This document shows, in pieces, positions 52,778 to 62,271 of a stretch of DNA of 64,000 bases (position 1 is the first letter of the stretch; every line of letters begins with the position of its first letter). The stretch covers positions 91,322 through 155,321 of the forward strand of contig JAGVRI010000003.1 in the NCBI GenBank assembly GCA_018606645.1. The letters run 5' to 3'. Source of the DNA: Chloroflexota bacterium (GTDB lineage Bacteria; Chloroflexota; Anaerolineae; JAAYZQ01). Made by a program: the position numbers and the translations under genes. Below the pieces are notes generated by a model. It saw nothing but the letters and a program-made list of their open reading frames with translations. It had not been told where the DNA came from and did no database searches.

Positions 52778-55033
52778 ATGTCTCGATATATTGCGACTCG
52801 CGCGTTACGCGGAGCGAACCTGATCGTCAACGAATTCGACGCTCTGTTGCAAAAGGCGCTCCAGGAACTTGGACCGGACAAAGAGATCAAGTTCACCAAC
52901 ACCGCTTACTATCTGCCTACCATCCTGGGCTATACCGGGATCGAAGTCAGCAATATCGGCGGACTGAAGCCGGTGTTGGAGCACTGTCGAACGCTGCTGC
53001 ATGGTCTGCCCTCTAACAAGACCTGGTTGCCGTATCTGGGTGAGACTCTGGATGCCGGCGTGGCTACCCTTCTGGCGGAAGAGGGGATCATGGGCATCCG
53101 CTTTGCCTACGGCCTGGAACCGCAAAAGATGCCCGGGTTGGAGCTGACCGGCTCCAGCGCTCCCGGACCCGGCTACCTGAATGGCCCGATTGATGACATC
53201 CAGCTCCGCAGTTGGGGTATCCAACTGGTGGATGGGCGGATGCCTGGCTTTGCGGCCCTCATCGGTTGCGCCAAGACGAACCAGGCGGCGGTGGAGATTG
53301 TCCGTCAACTTCAGCAACGGAATATCCTGATCTTCCTGAGCGGCAACGTCAATGGCCGGAGTGTCATCCACCAGCTCATGGAAGAGGGCGTCGAGATGGG
53401 GTATGATACCTACATCGTGCCTTTTGGTCTGGACACCATCTCTACCGTCTATCCGATGGGCTTTGCGACTCGATCGGCGCTCACCTTCGGTGGGATGAAG
53501 GGTGGGCAGGCCCGCGAGATCCTGCTCTACAACAAGTACCGCGTCTTTGCCTTTGCGTTGGCCCTGGGCGAGGTAGACGACTTGAAGTATGCGACGGCAG
53601 CCGGGGCCATCACCTACGGCTTCCCCGTCCTGGCCGACACGGTGATTCCTGAAATCCGGCCCACGGGCATCACGCAGTATGAACATGTGATTTCTATGCC
53701 GTGGGACGACATTGAGGGTGAGACCGATGCGGAGAAGGCGGCTCGCTTTGTCCAACGGGCGATCGAGGTGCGCGGCGTCAAGATCAAGATCACCGAAGTT
53801 CCGATTCCGGTACCCTATGGCTCGGCCTTTGAGGGCGAACGGGTGCGCAAGGAAGACATGCGCATTGAATTCGGCGGCAAGTATTCCCGCGCGTTCGAAT
53901 ATCTGCGCATGGTCGATCTGGATGAAGTCGAGGACCACAAGATCGAGCTGATCGGCCCTGACTTTAGCGATGTGCCGGTGGGCGGGGCGATGGATCTGGG
54001 CATTGTGGTCGAAGTGGCCGGTCGGAAGATGCAGGAGGACTTTGAGCCGGTTCTGGAGCGCCAGATCCACTACTTTATCAATGGCGCCAGCGGTATCCAG
54101 CACATTGGTCAGCGCGACATTGCCTGGATTCGCATCAACAAAGCGGCGGTGGACAAGGGGTTCAATCTCAAGCATTTTGGCGAGATCCTGTATGCCCGTC
54201 TCCACAGCGACTTTGGGGCCATTGTGGATAAAGTGCAGGTCAAGATCATCACCGATCCGGATGTGCATGCCGAGTGGCTGGCCAAAGCGCGTGTTGCCTA
54301 TGACTATCGCAACAAGCGGCTGTCGGAGATGACCGACGAATCGGTGGAGGAGTTTTACTCCTGCACGTTGTGCCAGAGTTTTGCCCCCGATCATGTGTGC
54401 GTGATCAGCCCGGAACGGTTGGGGCTGTGTGGCGCCTACAACTGGCTGGACTGCAAGGCGTCACACCAGATCAATCCCACCGGTCCGAATCAGCCGATCG
54501 CCAAGGGCAGGGCGATTGATGAGTGGCGGGGGGTCTTTGAGAATGTCAATGCCTTTGTGCAACAGGCGTCTCATGGCTCGGTGCAGAGCGTTACCATGTA
54601 TTCGATTATGGAGACGCCCATGACTTCGTGCGGCTGCTTTGAGTGCATCATGATGATCTTGCCGTTGTGCAACGGCTTTATGATCGTCAGCCGCGAGGAC
54701 CCGAGCATGACCCCGGCGGGCATGACCTTCTCCACCCTGGCCGGCATGGCTGGCGGTGGGTTGCAGACCCCTGGGGTAATGGGGCATGGCAAGTACTTTA
54801 TCGTCAGCCGCAAGTTCATCCGCGCCGATGGCGGCCTGAAACGCATCGTGTGGATGTCCAGCTTTCTCAAGGAGACCATGGCGGAAGAGTTGAAAGAAGC
54901 AGCCATCCGAGCGGGCGACCCCGACCTGATCGACAAGATCGCGGACGAGCGCGTGGCGACGACGGAAGAAGAAGTGCTGGCCTATCTGGAGCAGGTGGGC
55001 CATCCGGCCCTGGCGATGGAGCCGCTCATGTAA
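52778..55033 (+). CDS. acsB: Acetyl-CoA synthase (CODH/ACS beta)
   Basis: A 751-residue enzyme that joins CO, the methyl group of the corrinoid protein and CoA at the Ni-Ni-Fe4S4 A-cluster. The ligands are C529, C532, C541, C551 (YSCTLCQSFAPDHVC, GLCGA) and the CGC motif C618-G-C620. All six are shifted by exactly 23 positions from Moorella AcsB numbering, so the core is collinear with a small N-terminal extension. An N-terminal domain for the CODH contact and tunnel is present (bacterial type, not the short archaeal form). Confidence 0.97.
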   Translation: MSRYIATRALRGANLIVNEFDALLQKALQELGPDKEIKFTNTAYYLPTILGYTGIEVSNIGGLKPVLEHCRTLLHGLPSNKTWLPYLGETLDAGVATLLAEEGIMGIRFAYGLEPQKMPGLELTGSSAPGPGYLNGPIDDIQLRSWGIQLVDGRMPGFAALIGCAKTNQAAVEIVRQLQQRNILIFLSGNVNGRSVIHQLMEEGVEMGYDTYIVPFGLDTISTVYPMGFATRSALTFGGMKGGQAREILLYNKYRVFAFALALGEVDDLKYATAAGAITYGFPVLADTVIPEIRPTGITQYEHVISMPWDDIEGETDAEKAARFVQRAIEVRGVKIKITEVPIPVPYGSAFEGERVRKEDMRIEFGGKYSRAFEYLRMVDLDEVEDHKIELIGPDFSDVPVGGAMDLGIVVEVAGRKMQEDFEPVLERQIHYFINGASGIQHIGQRDIAWIRINKAAVDKGFNLKHFGEILYARLHSDFGAIVDKVQVKIITDPDVHAEWLAKARVAYDYRNKRLSEMTDESVEEFYSCTLCQSFAPDHVCVISPERLGLCGAYNWLDCKASHQINPTGPNQPIAKGRAIDEWRGVFENVNAFVQQASHGSVQSVTMYSIMETPMTSCGCFECIMMILPLCNGFMIVSREDPSMTPAGMTFSTLAGMAGGGLQTPGVMGHGKYFIVSRKFIRADGGLKRIVWMSSFLKETMAEELKEAAIRAGDPDLIDKIADERVATTEEEVLAYLEQVGHPALAMEPLM

Positions 55034-55104
55034 GAGTTGAGCCAGGCGTGGTCTGGATAAGAGACTGACCGGCTCAGCGATTCCCTTGATTACTGTTGAT
55101 CAGA

Positions 55105-55146
55105 TGACAGACCTGACAGGCGGGCTGGGGCCTGTCAGGTCTGTCA
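55105..55146. repeat. Perfect 16-bp hairpin with 10-nt loop, ACAGACCT family
   Basis: Arms TGACAGACCTGACAGG and CCTGTCAGGTCTGTCA. It lies 71 nt after acsB and may terminate or process the acsAB transcript. It shares the ACAGACCT arm and 10-nt loop with the element at 21885. Confidence 0.8.
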
Positions 55147-55213
55147 CGAATTGGCTGACTCCCGAGGAGGCTTCTGGTTCAGGCGGGCTTTCGGTGCACG
55201 GCTTCTAACGAAC

Positions 55214-55242
55214 TTGCATCGGCAACCTATCCCTGATACAAT
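55214..55242 (+). promoter_or_regulatory. Promoter of acsD-acsC-acsV-acsE
   Basis: TTGCAT (55214-55219), 17-nt spacer, TACAAT (55237-55242). It leaves a leader of about 235 nt before acsD. Confidence 0.5.
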
Positions 55243-55249
55243 GTCAGGC

Positions 55250-55480
55250 AACCAGCAGCCAGGATGGAAGCCGAAGTGACCAGGGGGGTCTATGTGTGTC
55301 CCGAAGGTGGGAACCGAGCAGCGACAAGAGAATGGGCCGGCCAGCTTGCCGAGGCGAGCAGGTCGGGCTGGTTGGACTCATGGGATTTGAATCTGTTCAG
55401 CAGCAAGGAGACACTCCTTGCTGCTACTTATGTGCGAGGATTCTTCAGGTTTCTTACGATCAACTTTTTGACAAGGAGGA
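55250..55480 (+). promoter_or_regulatory. Structured 5' leader of acsD operon
   Basis: Contains GCTTGC/GCGAGC and outer CCAGC/GCTGG pairings near 55337-55375, and a perfect 12-bp hairpin AGCAGCAAGGAG/CTCCTTGCTGCT at 55399-55425, before the AAGGAGG ribosome site of acsD. No known riboswitch class matches. The region 55034-55483 holds no convincing gene. Confidence 0.4.
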
Positions 55481-55483
55481 TTT

Positions 55484-56452
55484 ATGCCAGGCACAGTCGA
55501 AATCCCGAAAGAAAAGTGGACCGGCGCCATCCGTCAAGTGACTCTGGGAGCCACTGCGGATCAGGGGGGCAGCCGGGCCAGGACCGTGACCGTTGGTGGA
55601 GAAACGACTTTGCCCTTTCTGTTCTTTGAAGGGGCGATACCCAATCCGCCCGTGATCGCCCTTGAGGTGCAGGATTCCTATCCCGCTGATTGGTCGCCGG
55701 TGTTGCTTCAGGCCTGGGGGGACGCTCTGCGTGATCCGGCCACCTGGGCCAGGAAAGCGGAGGAGTTGGGCGCCGATCTGATCATGCTTCGCCTGCGGGG
55801 GGTGAATTCGAACGGCCAGCTCACTACGACGGCCCAGGCGACGGCTACCGTCCGGGCAGTGCTGCAGGCGACCGGCTTGCCGGTGATTGTCCGCGGGCCG
55901 GGCCAGGCCGAACGGGACAACGAGCTGTTGGTAGCGGTTGCGGAAGCGGCCGCCGGTGAGCGATTGGCCCTCGGTTTGTGCGAAGACAAGAATTATCGCA
56001 CGATCGTCGCCGCTGCGCTGGCCCATGGTCATCTGGTGATCGCCAGCAGCCCGATTGACGTGAACCTGGCCAAACAGCTCAATATCCTGATCAGCGATAT
56101 GCGCATGCCGCTGGACCGGGTACTGATGGACCCGACCACCGGCGCGTTGGGCTATGGCCTGGAGTATACCTACTCGGTCATGGAGCGCCTGCGCATCGCG
56201 GCTCTGACTGGCGACAGCATGACTCAGCAACCAATGATCTGTTTCGTAGGTGAAGAAAGCTGGCGCCAGAAGGAATCGCGCGCGGCGAGCGGGGTTCCGG
56301 CCCAGTGGGGTGATTTGGAGAAGCGCAGCGTCACATGGGAGATCGTCACGGCGACGACTTTGTTAGAGTCGGGAGCGGATATTGTCGTCCTACGTCATCC
56401 CAAGACCGTTGGCGTCATCCGCAACACCATCCGCAAGCTGATGGCCCAATAA
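55484..56452 (+). CDS. acsD: Corrinoid iron-sulfur protein small subunit
   Basis: A 322-residue TIM-barrel subunit of CoFeSP, close to Moorella AcsD in length. Motifs include PFLFFEGAIPNPPVIALEVQ, ELGADLIMLRLRG, LPVIVRGPG, GLCEDKNYRTIVAAAL and MDPTTGALGYGLEYTYSVME. With AcsC it holds the corrinoid that carries methyl from AcsE to ACS. The start has AAGGAGGATTT upstream. First gene after the structured leader. Confidence 0.95.
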   Translation: MPGTVEIPKEKWTGAIRQVTLGATADQGGSRARTVTVGGETTLPFLFFEGAIPNPPVIALEVQDSYPADWSPVLLQAWGDALRDPATWARKAEELGADLIMLRLRGVNSNGQLTTTAQATATVRAVLQATGLPVIVRGPGQAERDNELLVAVAEAAAGERLALGLCEDKNYRTIVAAALAHGHLVIASSPIDVNLAKQLNILISDMRMPLDRVLMDPTTGALGYGLEYTYSVMERLRIAALTGDSMTQQPMICFVGEESWRQKESRAASGVPAQWGDLEKRSVTWEIVTATTLLESGADIVVLRHPKTVGVIRNTIRKLMAQ

Positions 56453-56468
56453 CAGGAGGAGTTGAGAA

Positions 56469-57818
56469 ATGGCACTCTCTGGTCTTGAAATCTACAAACT
56501 ATTGCCCAAGACAAACTGCAAGGAATGTGGGTTCCCGACCTGTCTGGCTTTTGCCATGAAACTGGCGGCCAAACAGGTCGAGCTGGATGCCTGTCCTTAC
56601 GTCTCCGCCGAAGCCAAGGAAGCGCTATCAGCGGCGGCGGCTCCTCCCATCCGCTTGATCAAGCTGGGCAGCGGGCGCCGCGAATTTCAGATCGGCAATG
56701 AGACGGTCCTGTTCCGGCATGAGAAGACCTTCTTCAACAAGCCGGGTTTGGCGCTGCGGATCAAAGATACCGAACCGGCAGAAGAGATCACGGCCAAGGT
56801 CGAGACCGTCCATACCTACGGTGTGGAGCGAGTCGGTATCGAGATGACCTTTAACGCCATCGCCATCGAGAATGCCTCGGGCGATGCCGACACCTTTGCC
56901 CGCACGGTCGCTGCGGCCCGCGCCAAGACCGACCTGCCGTTTGTGTTGATGTCGAATCGAGCCGAAGCGCTAAAGGCTGCCCTGGCCCAGGAAGGCGGCC
57001 ACAAGCCGCTCCTCTATGCGGCCACGGTGGAGAACTGGGAAGCCATGGCCGAGGTGGCCAAAGCGGGTGGCGTATCGCTGGCGGTGCGCAGTCGGGATGG
57101 CCTGGATGAGCTGGCCGACCTGACCACGAAGCTGAGCAATGCGGGCATAGCCGACCTGGTGCTGGACCCTGGCAGCCGAGACCTGGCCGGTTCCCTGGCT
57201 CAGTTGACCCAGATCCGCCGCCTGGCTTTGAAAAAGAACTACCGTCCTCTGGGCTATCCGATCATTACCTTCCCTGGCGAGGTCGCTTCTTCAGAAGAGG
57301 AGGAAGTGGTAGCTGCCGCGCAGTACGTTGCCAAGTATGCCGGCATTATCGTCCTGGACCACTTTGATCCAGCCGTGGCCTATCCGCTGTTGACGTTGCG
57401 GCTTAATATCTACACTGACCCGCAGAAGCCGATCTCGGTCGATCCAGGCATCTACGAATTCAATCATCCTGGGGCAGATTCCCCGCTGTTGACCACGACT
57501 AATTTCTCGCTGACCTACTTTAGTGTGGCGGGCGAGTTGGACGGGAGCGGCATTCCATCCTGGTTGCTGGTGTGTGATGCAGAAGGGATGAGCGTGTTGA
57601 CCGCCTGGGCGGCAGGCAAGTTCGATGCCGAGACCATTGCCAAGGCAGTCAAGACCACCGGGGTGGCGGAGAAGCTGAACCACAGAAAGCTCACCATCCC
57701 CGGCCATGTGGCGGTTCTGTCGGGCGAGTTGGAGGACGAGCTGCCTGGCTGGGAGATCCAGGTGGGGCCTCGCGAAGCCGTGGATATCCCTGCCTATCTG
57801 AAGGTGTGGAAGCAATGA
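56469..57818 (+). CDS. acsC: Corrinoid iron-sulfur protein large subunit
   Basis: A 449-residue subunit with an N-terminal [4Fe-4S] domain (C17, C20, C25, C42 in LPKTNCKECGFPTCLAFAMK and DACPYV), a TIM barrel, and a C-terminal corrinoid-binding domain (FSLTYFSVAGELDGSGIPSW, GHVAVLSGELEDELPGW). It is the methyl carrier of the pathway. The gene follows acsD by 16 nt with an AGGAGG ribosome site. Confidence 0.96.
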   Translation: MALSGLEIYKLLPKTNCKECGFPTCLAFAMKLAAKQVELDACPYVSAEAKEALSAAAAPPIRLIKLGSGRREFQIGNETVLFRHEKTFFNKPGLALRIKDTEPAEEITAKVETVHTYGVERVGIEMTFNAIAIENASGDADTFARTVAAARAKTDLPFVLMSNRAEALKAALAQEGGHKPLLYAATVENWEAMAEVAKAGGVSLAVRSRDGLDELADLTTKLSNAGIADLVLDPGSRDLAGSLAQLTQIRRLALKKNYRPLGYPIITFPGEVASSEEEEVVAAAQYVAKYAGIIVLDHFDPAVAYPLLTLRLNIYTDPQKPISVDPGIYEFNHPGADSPLLTTTNFSLTYFSVAGELDGSGIPSWLLVCDAEGMSVLTAWAAGKFDAETIAKAVKTTGVAEKLNHRKLTIPGHVAVLSGELEDELPGWEIQVGPREAVDIPAYLKVWKQ

Positions 57819-57825
57819 TCCTGCG

Positions 57826-57855
57826 ACCAGAGGCAGGTTGAACCCTGCCTCTGGT
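57826..57855 (+). promoter_or_regulatory. Intercistronic hairpin between acsC and acsV
   Basis: Perfect 12-bp stem ACCAGAGGCAGG/CCTGCCTCTGGT with a 6-nt loop, 7 nt after the acsC stop. It covers a GTG at 57854 that could otherwise start acsV. It may reduce acsV expression relative to acsC or stabilise the upstream mRNA. Confidence 0.6.
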
Positions 57856-57880
57856 GTGCGGTCTCTGGGTCTACGAGATG

Positions 57881-59830
57881 GGGACATCGGACGAGCGGCG
57901 CAATCGAAAAGCCATCGTCGTGTTTAAACCGGGCGGTCAGGTGATAGAGGTCGAGATCGGCACCCTGCTGTCTGAGGCAGCGGTGCTGGCTGGCGTGCCT
58001 CTGAACCTGCCGTGTGGGGGGCAGGGACGCTGCGGCCGATGTCGGGTCAAGATCGAACATGGCTCGGTGAGTCACCGGGGCGGCGTGCGCCTCTCGACGG
58101 TGGACCGAGAGCAAGGCTGGGCATTGGGGTGTCAGACGGTGATCAAGGGCGACGTGGTGGTCCTGATCCCCGAGCAGGAAAAGATCGAGGTCGAGTTCAA
58201 ACCCAGAGTAGTGGGCGCCGAACGGATTGCGATCGCCGCCGAGTTCAGCGGCGAGCTGGATCCAAGTATCCGCCATGTGTATCTGCGTATCCCCCCACCT
58301 AGCCTGGCCGATCAGACCTCTGACTGGGACCGGCTGCGGCGCGAGCTTGTGCTCCAACATGGCATCCAAAACGTAAGCGCCAGCCTCTCGACATTGCGTA
58401 CTCTGAGCCGTGATCTGCGCGAGGCGGAATGGAATGTGACCGCCGTGCTGGACATGGGCGACCCGATCCTCGATCCGTGTGCCCATCCCCGGCTCATTGA
58501 CCTGCTGCCAGGAGATCAGACGGATCGATGTTACGGGGTGGCCATTGACATTGGCACGACGTCCAACGTGGTTTACCTGGTGGACCTGCGCTCTGGCCGG
58601 GTGATTGACCGGGCATCGGCCTATAACGCTCAGATCCAGGTTGGCGAGGATGTCATCTCGCGCATCATCTTTGCTCAGAAGCAAGATGGCCTGCAACGTC
58701 TCCAGCGTCTGGTGATCAAAACACTGAACGGACTGCTGGAGGAACTCACCACTCGTAACCAGATCCCGCCACGCCAGATCAGCAAGGCGGTCGTGGCCGG
58801 CAATACGACCATGATCCAGCTCTTTCTGGAACTGGATCCCAGATATATCCGCGAGATGCCGTTTATTCCTACTCTCAGCCAACCTCTACCGGTGACCGCC
58901 GAGGAGGTTGGTCTGGCCATCAATCCGCAGGCCACGGTTGATTGCCTGCCGGTGGTCGGCGCCTATGTGGGGGCCGACATCACGGCCGGGGTCCTGGCTT
59001 CCGGCATGTACGACACCGATGCCTTGACCCTGTTCATTGACGTAGGAACCAACGGGGAGATCGTGCTGGGCAACCGGGACTGGCTGATCACCTGCGCCTG
59101 CTCGGCCGGGCCGGCCTTTGAGGGCAGCGGCGTCCGCCACGGGATGCGCGCCACTGCGGGCGCTATCGAGGAAGTCTGGATTGATGCTCGCACGTATGAA
59201 CCGACCTGCCAGACCATTGGCAACCTGCCGGCGCGAGGCATCTGCGGTTCGGGGATGATCGGCCTGCTGGCTGAGATGTTTATCACCGGCATCATCGACA
59301 AGGCGGGCAAGATCCGCCGGGACCTGCCAACGCCTCGCGTTCGCGTGGGGGACCACGGCGGCGAGTATGTGGTGGTGTGGGCCAATCAATCGGCGGTGGG
59401 AACCGACATTGTGATCAATGAGGTGGATATCGAGAATCTGCTGCGCACCAAGGGGGCCATCTATGCCGGTTTCTCGGTGTTGGTCCGCAGTGTCGGAGTG
59501 GAGCTGGCCGATGTGGAGCAGGTATTCATTGCCGGGGCGTTCGGCCAGTATATCAACATCGAGAAAGCCATTCAGATCGGGCTGTTGCCGGACATGCCGT
59601 GGGATCGGTTCCACTACCTGGGCAATACTTCCGCGCTCGGCGCTTTCTACGCTCTGGTATCGCGCCCCATGCGTCGTCAGGTGGTCGAAATTGCCCGCAA
59701 GATGACCTATCTGGAGCTATCGGCTGATAACAGTTTCTATGACCAGTTTATGTCGGCGCTGTTCTTGCCCCATACGGACCTCACTGCCTTTCCATCGGTA
59801 ATCCGGTTGCTGGAGCGGACAGGGAGTTAG
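57881..59830 (+). CDS. acsV: Reductive activator of corrinoid iron-sulfur protein (RACo/AcsV-like)
   Basis: A 649-residue ASKHA-fold protein. The N-terminal 2Fe-2S ferredoxin domain has C46, C52, C55 and C85 (LPCGGQGRCGRCRVK, ALGCQT). A linker is followed by an actin-like ATPase domain with GVAIDIGTTSNVVYLVDL, VVAGNTTMIQLFLELDP, LFIDVGTNGEIVLGN, ICGSGMIGLLAEMF and FIAGAFGQYINIEKA. It uses ATP to reduce inactive Co(II) CoFeSP to Co(I). ATG 57881 is taken as start because the GTG at 57854 lies in a hairpin; the ribosome site is weak, so low expression is likely, fitting a repair factor. Confidence 0.92.
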   Translation, partial: GTSDERRNRKAIVVFKPGGQVIEVEIGTLLSEAAVLAGVPLNLPCGGQGRCGRCRVKIEHGSVSHRGGVRLSTVDREQGWALGCQTVIKGDVVVLIPEQEKIEVEFKPRVVGAERIAIAAEFSGELDPSIRHVYLRIPPPSLADQTSDWDRLRRELVLQHGIQNVSASLSTLRTLSRDLREAEWNVTAVLDMGDPILDPCAHPRLIDLLPGDQTDRCYGVAIDIGTTSNVVYLVDLRSGRVIDRASAYNAQIQVGEDVISRIIFAQKQDGLQRLQRLVIKTLNGLLEELTTRNQIPPRQISKAVVAGNTTMIQLFLELDPRYIREMPFIPTLSQPLPVTAEEVGLAINPQATVDCLPVVGAYVGADITAGVLASGMYDTDALTLFIDVGTNGEIVLGNRDWLITCACSAGPAFEGSGVRHGMRATAGAIEEVWIDARTYEPTCQTIGNLPARGICGSGMIGLLAEMFITGIIDKAGKIRRDLPTPRVRVGDHGGEYVVVWANQSAVGTDIVINEVDIENLLRTKGAIYAGFSVLVRSVGVELADVEQVFIAGAFGQYINIEKAIQIGLLPDMPWDRFHYLGNTSALGAFYALVSRPMRRQVVEIARKMTYLELSADNSFYDQFMSALFLPHTDLTAFPSVIRLLERTGS

Positions 59831-59888
59831 GTGACGTTGGGACAGGGAACTGGAACAAACGTGTAAATATGCACAAGGAGGCACAAGT

Positions 59889-60818
59889 ATGTATATAATC
59901 GGTGAGAATATCCAGATTCTGTCGCCCAGGATCAAAGCGGCGATTGCGGAGCACGATGCGACGTACATTCGCCAGTTGGCCCGCGCTCAGGTGGAACACG
60001 GCGCCAGCATGCTGGATGTGAACATCGGGCCACGGAAGAAAGACGGAACCGAGGTCATGCCGTGGCTCATCGAGGAGATCTATGATGAAGTGGGACCGGT
60101 ACCGCTCTCTCTGGATACGACCAATGCGGCGGCCATTGAAGCGGGACTGAAAAAGTGCCGGGAACTGGGGATTGAGGCGATGATCAATTCTACCTCTGCG
60201 GATCCCGATCGCCTGAATGTGACCATGCCCATGGCGGCGGAATATGGCTGCAAGATCATTGCCCTGGCGATGGACAAGAACATCCCGGCCACCGCCGATG
60301 GGCGCGTTGCCCTGGCGATGGAGGTCATCATTCCCAAGGCCGAGGAGCTGGGAATCCCGATGGACAGGATCTACCTGGACCCATTGGTGCTGACCGTCAA
60401 CGGCTGCCAGGAGCACGGGCCCGAGACGTTGAACGCCATTCGCTCCTTCAAGATGCTGTGGGACCCTCCGCCGATGACCACGGTGGGGCTGTCGAACATC
60501 TCCAACAGCGTGCCCCATGAAATGCGAAGCCTGATCAACCGCACCTATCTGGTCATGCTCATGGCGGCGGGTCTCGACTCGGCGATTGCCGATCCCTTGG
60601 ACGAGGCGCAGAACGAGGTCATTCGCATCATTGAACAGCGCGATGACCGGACGGGTGTGGGTCGCGCCTATCTGGCGCTGTACGATGCGGTGGCAAACAT
60701 GGAGGAGTTTACCCCGGATCATGTGGATATGAGCGACCCAGACCAGGTGGCTATCTACAAAACGGTGCGCATCCTGGAAAACAAGGTAATCTATGCTCAC
60801 GGCTACCTGACCTCGTAG
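59889..60818 (+). CDS. acsE: Methyl-THF:corrinoid iron-sulfur protein methyltransferase
   Basis: A 309-residue pterin-binding TIM barrel, somewhat longer than Moorella AcsE (262 residues), mainly through a C-terminal helical tail (DQVAIYKTVRILENKVIYAH). Motifs are MYIIGENIQILSPRIKAAI, GASMLDVNIGPRKKDG, LSLDTTNAAAIEAGL, MINSTSADPDRLNV, IYLDPLVLTVNG and VGLSNISNSVPHEMR. It moves the methyl group from methyl-THF to CoFeSP. Strong ribosome site ACAAGGAGGCAC. Last gene of the acs operon; a terminator follows. Confidence 0.94.
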   Translation: MYIIGENIQILSPRIKAAIAEHDATYIRQLARAQVEHGASMLDVNIGPRKKDGTEVMPWLIEEIYDEVGPVPLSLDTTNAAAIEAGLKKCRELGIEAMINSTSADPDRLNVTMPMAAEYGCKIIALAMDKNIPATADGRVALAMEVIIPKAEELGIPMDRIYLDPLVLTVNGCQEHGPETLNAIRSFKMLWDPPPMTTVGLSNISNSVPHEMRSLINRTYLVMLMAAGLDSAIADPLDEAQNEVIRIIEQRDDRTGVGRAYLALYDAVANMEEFTPDHVDMSDPDQVAIYKTVRILENKVIYAHGYLTS

Positions 60819-60846
60819 CTGGCTGTCCGATCCCTGCCATGGCGAT

Positions 60847-60883
60847 GACCCCAAGGTCTGAACTGGCCTTGGGGTCTTTTGTT
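60847..60883 (+). terminator. Rho-independent terminator of acs operon
   Basis: 10-bp stem GACCCCAAGG/CCTTGGGGTC, 10-nt loop, followed by TTTTGTT, 28 nt after the acsE stop. The best canonical terminator in the window. Confidence 0.88.
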
Positions 60884-60947
60884 GAGAACCTGTTCGCTGG
60901 CACGTTCTATCTGTTTCTCTGAAGCTCCGATCCTCCAGGAACGGTCT

Positions 60948-60976
60948 TTGACAAATGATGCTGCGTGTGTTATCAT
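60948..60976 (+). promoter_or_regulatory. Promoter of lipoprotein gene
   Basis: TTGACA (60948-60953), 17-nt spacer, TATCAT (60971-60976), about 115 nt before the ATG at 61091. Confidence 0.55.
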
Positions 60977-61090
60977 TGGTTTGAGGAGACGACGAATCAA
61001 CTGCAAGCAGGGGTGCACCTGCACACTCCCAACGGCGGTCCATATTCCGAGGTTCCTCGCAATTTCCCAGTTTGGTAAGGAGAGAAACAA

Positions 61091-62245
61091 ATGAAACATC
61101 TCAAGTGGCCTTTGATCGCGATCTTGTTGCTCAGTCTGGTGCTGGGTTCGTTGGCGGCGTGTGGTGGGCCGAAAGAAACCACAGCCCCCGAGGCGGGGCC
61201 GACTCCGGTTTCCCAGGAGCCGGTTCAGCCGACGCAACCCCCAACTCCCGAGCCTACCGCTACTCCGACGGAGACGCCTCAAGCCGAGGTAGAGGAGGAG
61301 GCTCCGCTGGATCCGGGAAGCCTGACGCCCGCAGAGCAGTTCAGCAGTTACCGCTCCCAGTTGGTGACCCATGTCGAGGGGACGGAAGCGGGGCAGCCAG
61401 TCAAACAGAGTATCCAACTCACGGTCGAGTACACCCGGGAGCCGATGATCGAGCACGTTGTCTTGAACGGAGAAGGTCTGACAGAAGAGGAAGGGACCGG
61501 CTCCATGGAGGTGTATCAGACAGCGGATCGGACATATATGAAATGGGAAGACCAATGGATGAGCGTCACGTCTGATGAGGAACAGCCATCATTGCTGGAA
61601 GGGATGTTCACCCCGGAGGAGTTGCTCAAGGACACGTGTGGCTGGAAGAAGCAACGAGATACTGAGTTGAATGGCGTCAAGGTTCATCACTGGACCATGG
61701 ACCGGAGTGCGATGGAAAAGTGCATGACGGCGGAGGCCATGTCCGATCTCGGCGGTGTGACCGACGCGCAGGGAGAACTCTATGTGGCGGTGGATGGCAA
61801 CTATGTGGCCAAATTCAGCCTCTTTTTCGCCGGCAAGGACCTGAAGATCAGCTTCGAGGGCGGCGACGAGTCCCTGGATGAAGGCCGCTGGGATTTTTCT
61901 TATGAGATGACCGATGTGAATCAGCCCTTCACCCTCGAAATCCCCCCAGAGGCGCTGGCCAGCGGGGCCGTGCCGGAGGATATTCCTGTTCCTGACGATG
62001 CGGAAGAACTCGAAAATGTGATGGGCATGATCAGTTTCAAATCGGCCAAGTCGCCCCAGGAGGTGGCTGATTTCTACAAGGCGGAGATGCCAAAGAAGGG
62101 CTGGACCGAGTCAAACGTCACCGAGCTAGAGACGATGTACATGCTTGAGTACAGCCAGGATGGCCGCACGGCCAGCGTGATGATCTCGACGGACGAGGAA
62201 AGCGGCAAGACGTCGGTGGTGATTACCATCCAAGAAGAGGAATAG
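61091..62245 (+). CDS. Lipoprotein with LppX/LprG-like domain
   Basis: A 384-residue lipoprotein: signal peptide with lipobox SLAAC, then a Thr/Pro/Glu-rich linker (to about residue 70). A beta-rich domain (about 75-290) resembles LppX/LolA-like folds (YRSQLVTHVEGTEAGQPVKQ, VYQTADRTYMKWEDQWMSV, GVTDAQGELYVAVDGNYVAK). The C-terminal part (about 300-384) looks like a small repeat domain (ISFKSAKSPQEVADFYKAEM). Probably binds a hydrophobic ligand outside the membrane; no enzyme motif. Ribosome site TAAGGAGAG. Confidence 0.8.
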   Translation: MKHLKWPLIAILLLSLVLGSLAACGGPKETTAPEAGPTPVSQEPVQPTQPPTPEPTATPTETPQAEVEEEAPLDPGSLTPAEQFSSYRSQLVTHVEGTEAGQPVKQSIQLTVEYTREPMIEHVVLNGEGLTEEEGTGSMEVYQTADRTYMKWEDQWMSVTSDEEQPSLLEGMFTPEELLKDTCGWKKQRDTELNGVKVHHWTMDRSAMEKCMTAEAMSDLGGVTDAQGELYVAVDGNYVAKFSLFFAGKDLKISFEGGDESLDEGRWDFSYEMTDVNQPFTLEIPPEALASGAVPEDIPVPDDAEELENVMGMISFKSAKSPQEVADFYKAEMPKKGWTESNVTELETMYMLEYSQDGRTASVMISTDEESGKTSVVITIQEEE

Positions 62246-62271
62246 GCTCTGTTTCCAGTGTTCAGGTCTGG

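Noticed and set aside
55262-55330. ZTP (pfl) riboswitch resemblance (GTGACCAGG, GGTGGGAACC, AGCGAC)
   Set aside because: The required 3' CCGCCTGGGC block is missing and the pairing does not close, so I do not call it.
55264-55629. Open frame overlapping the acsD start
   Set aside because: It crosses the leader hairpin and the acsD ribosome site and runs into acsD in another frame; no homology recognised.
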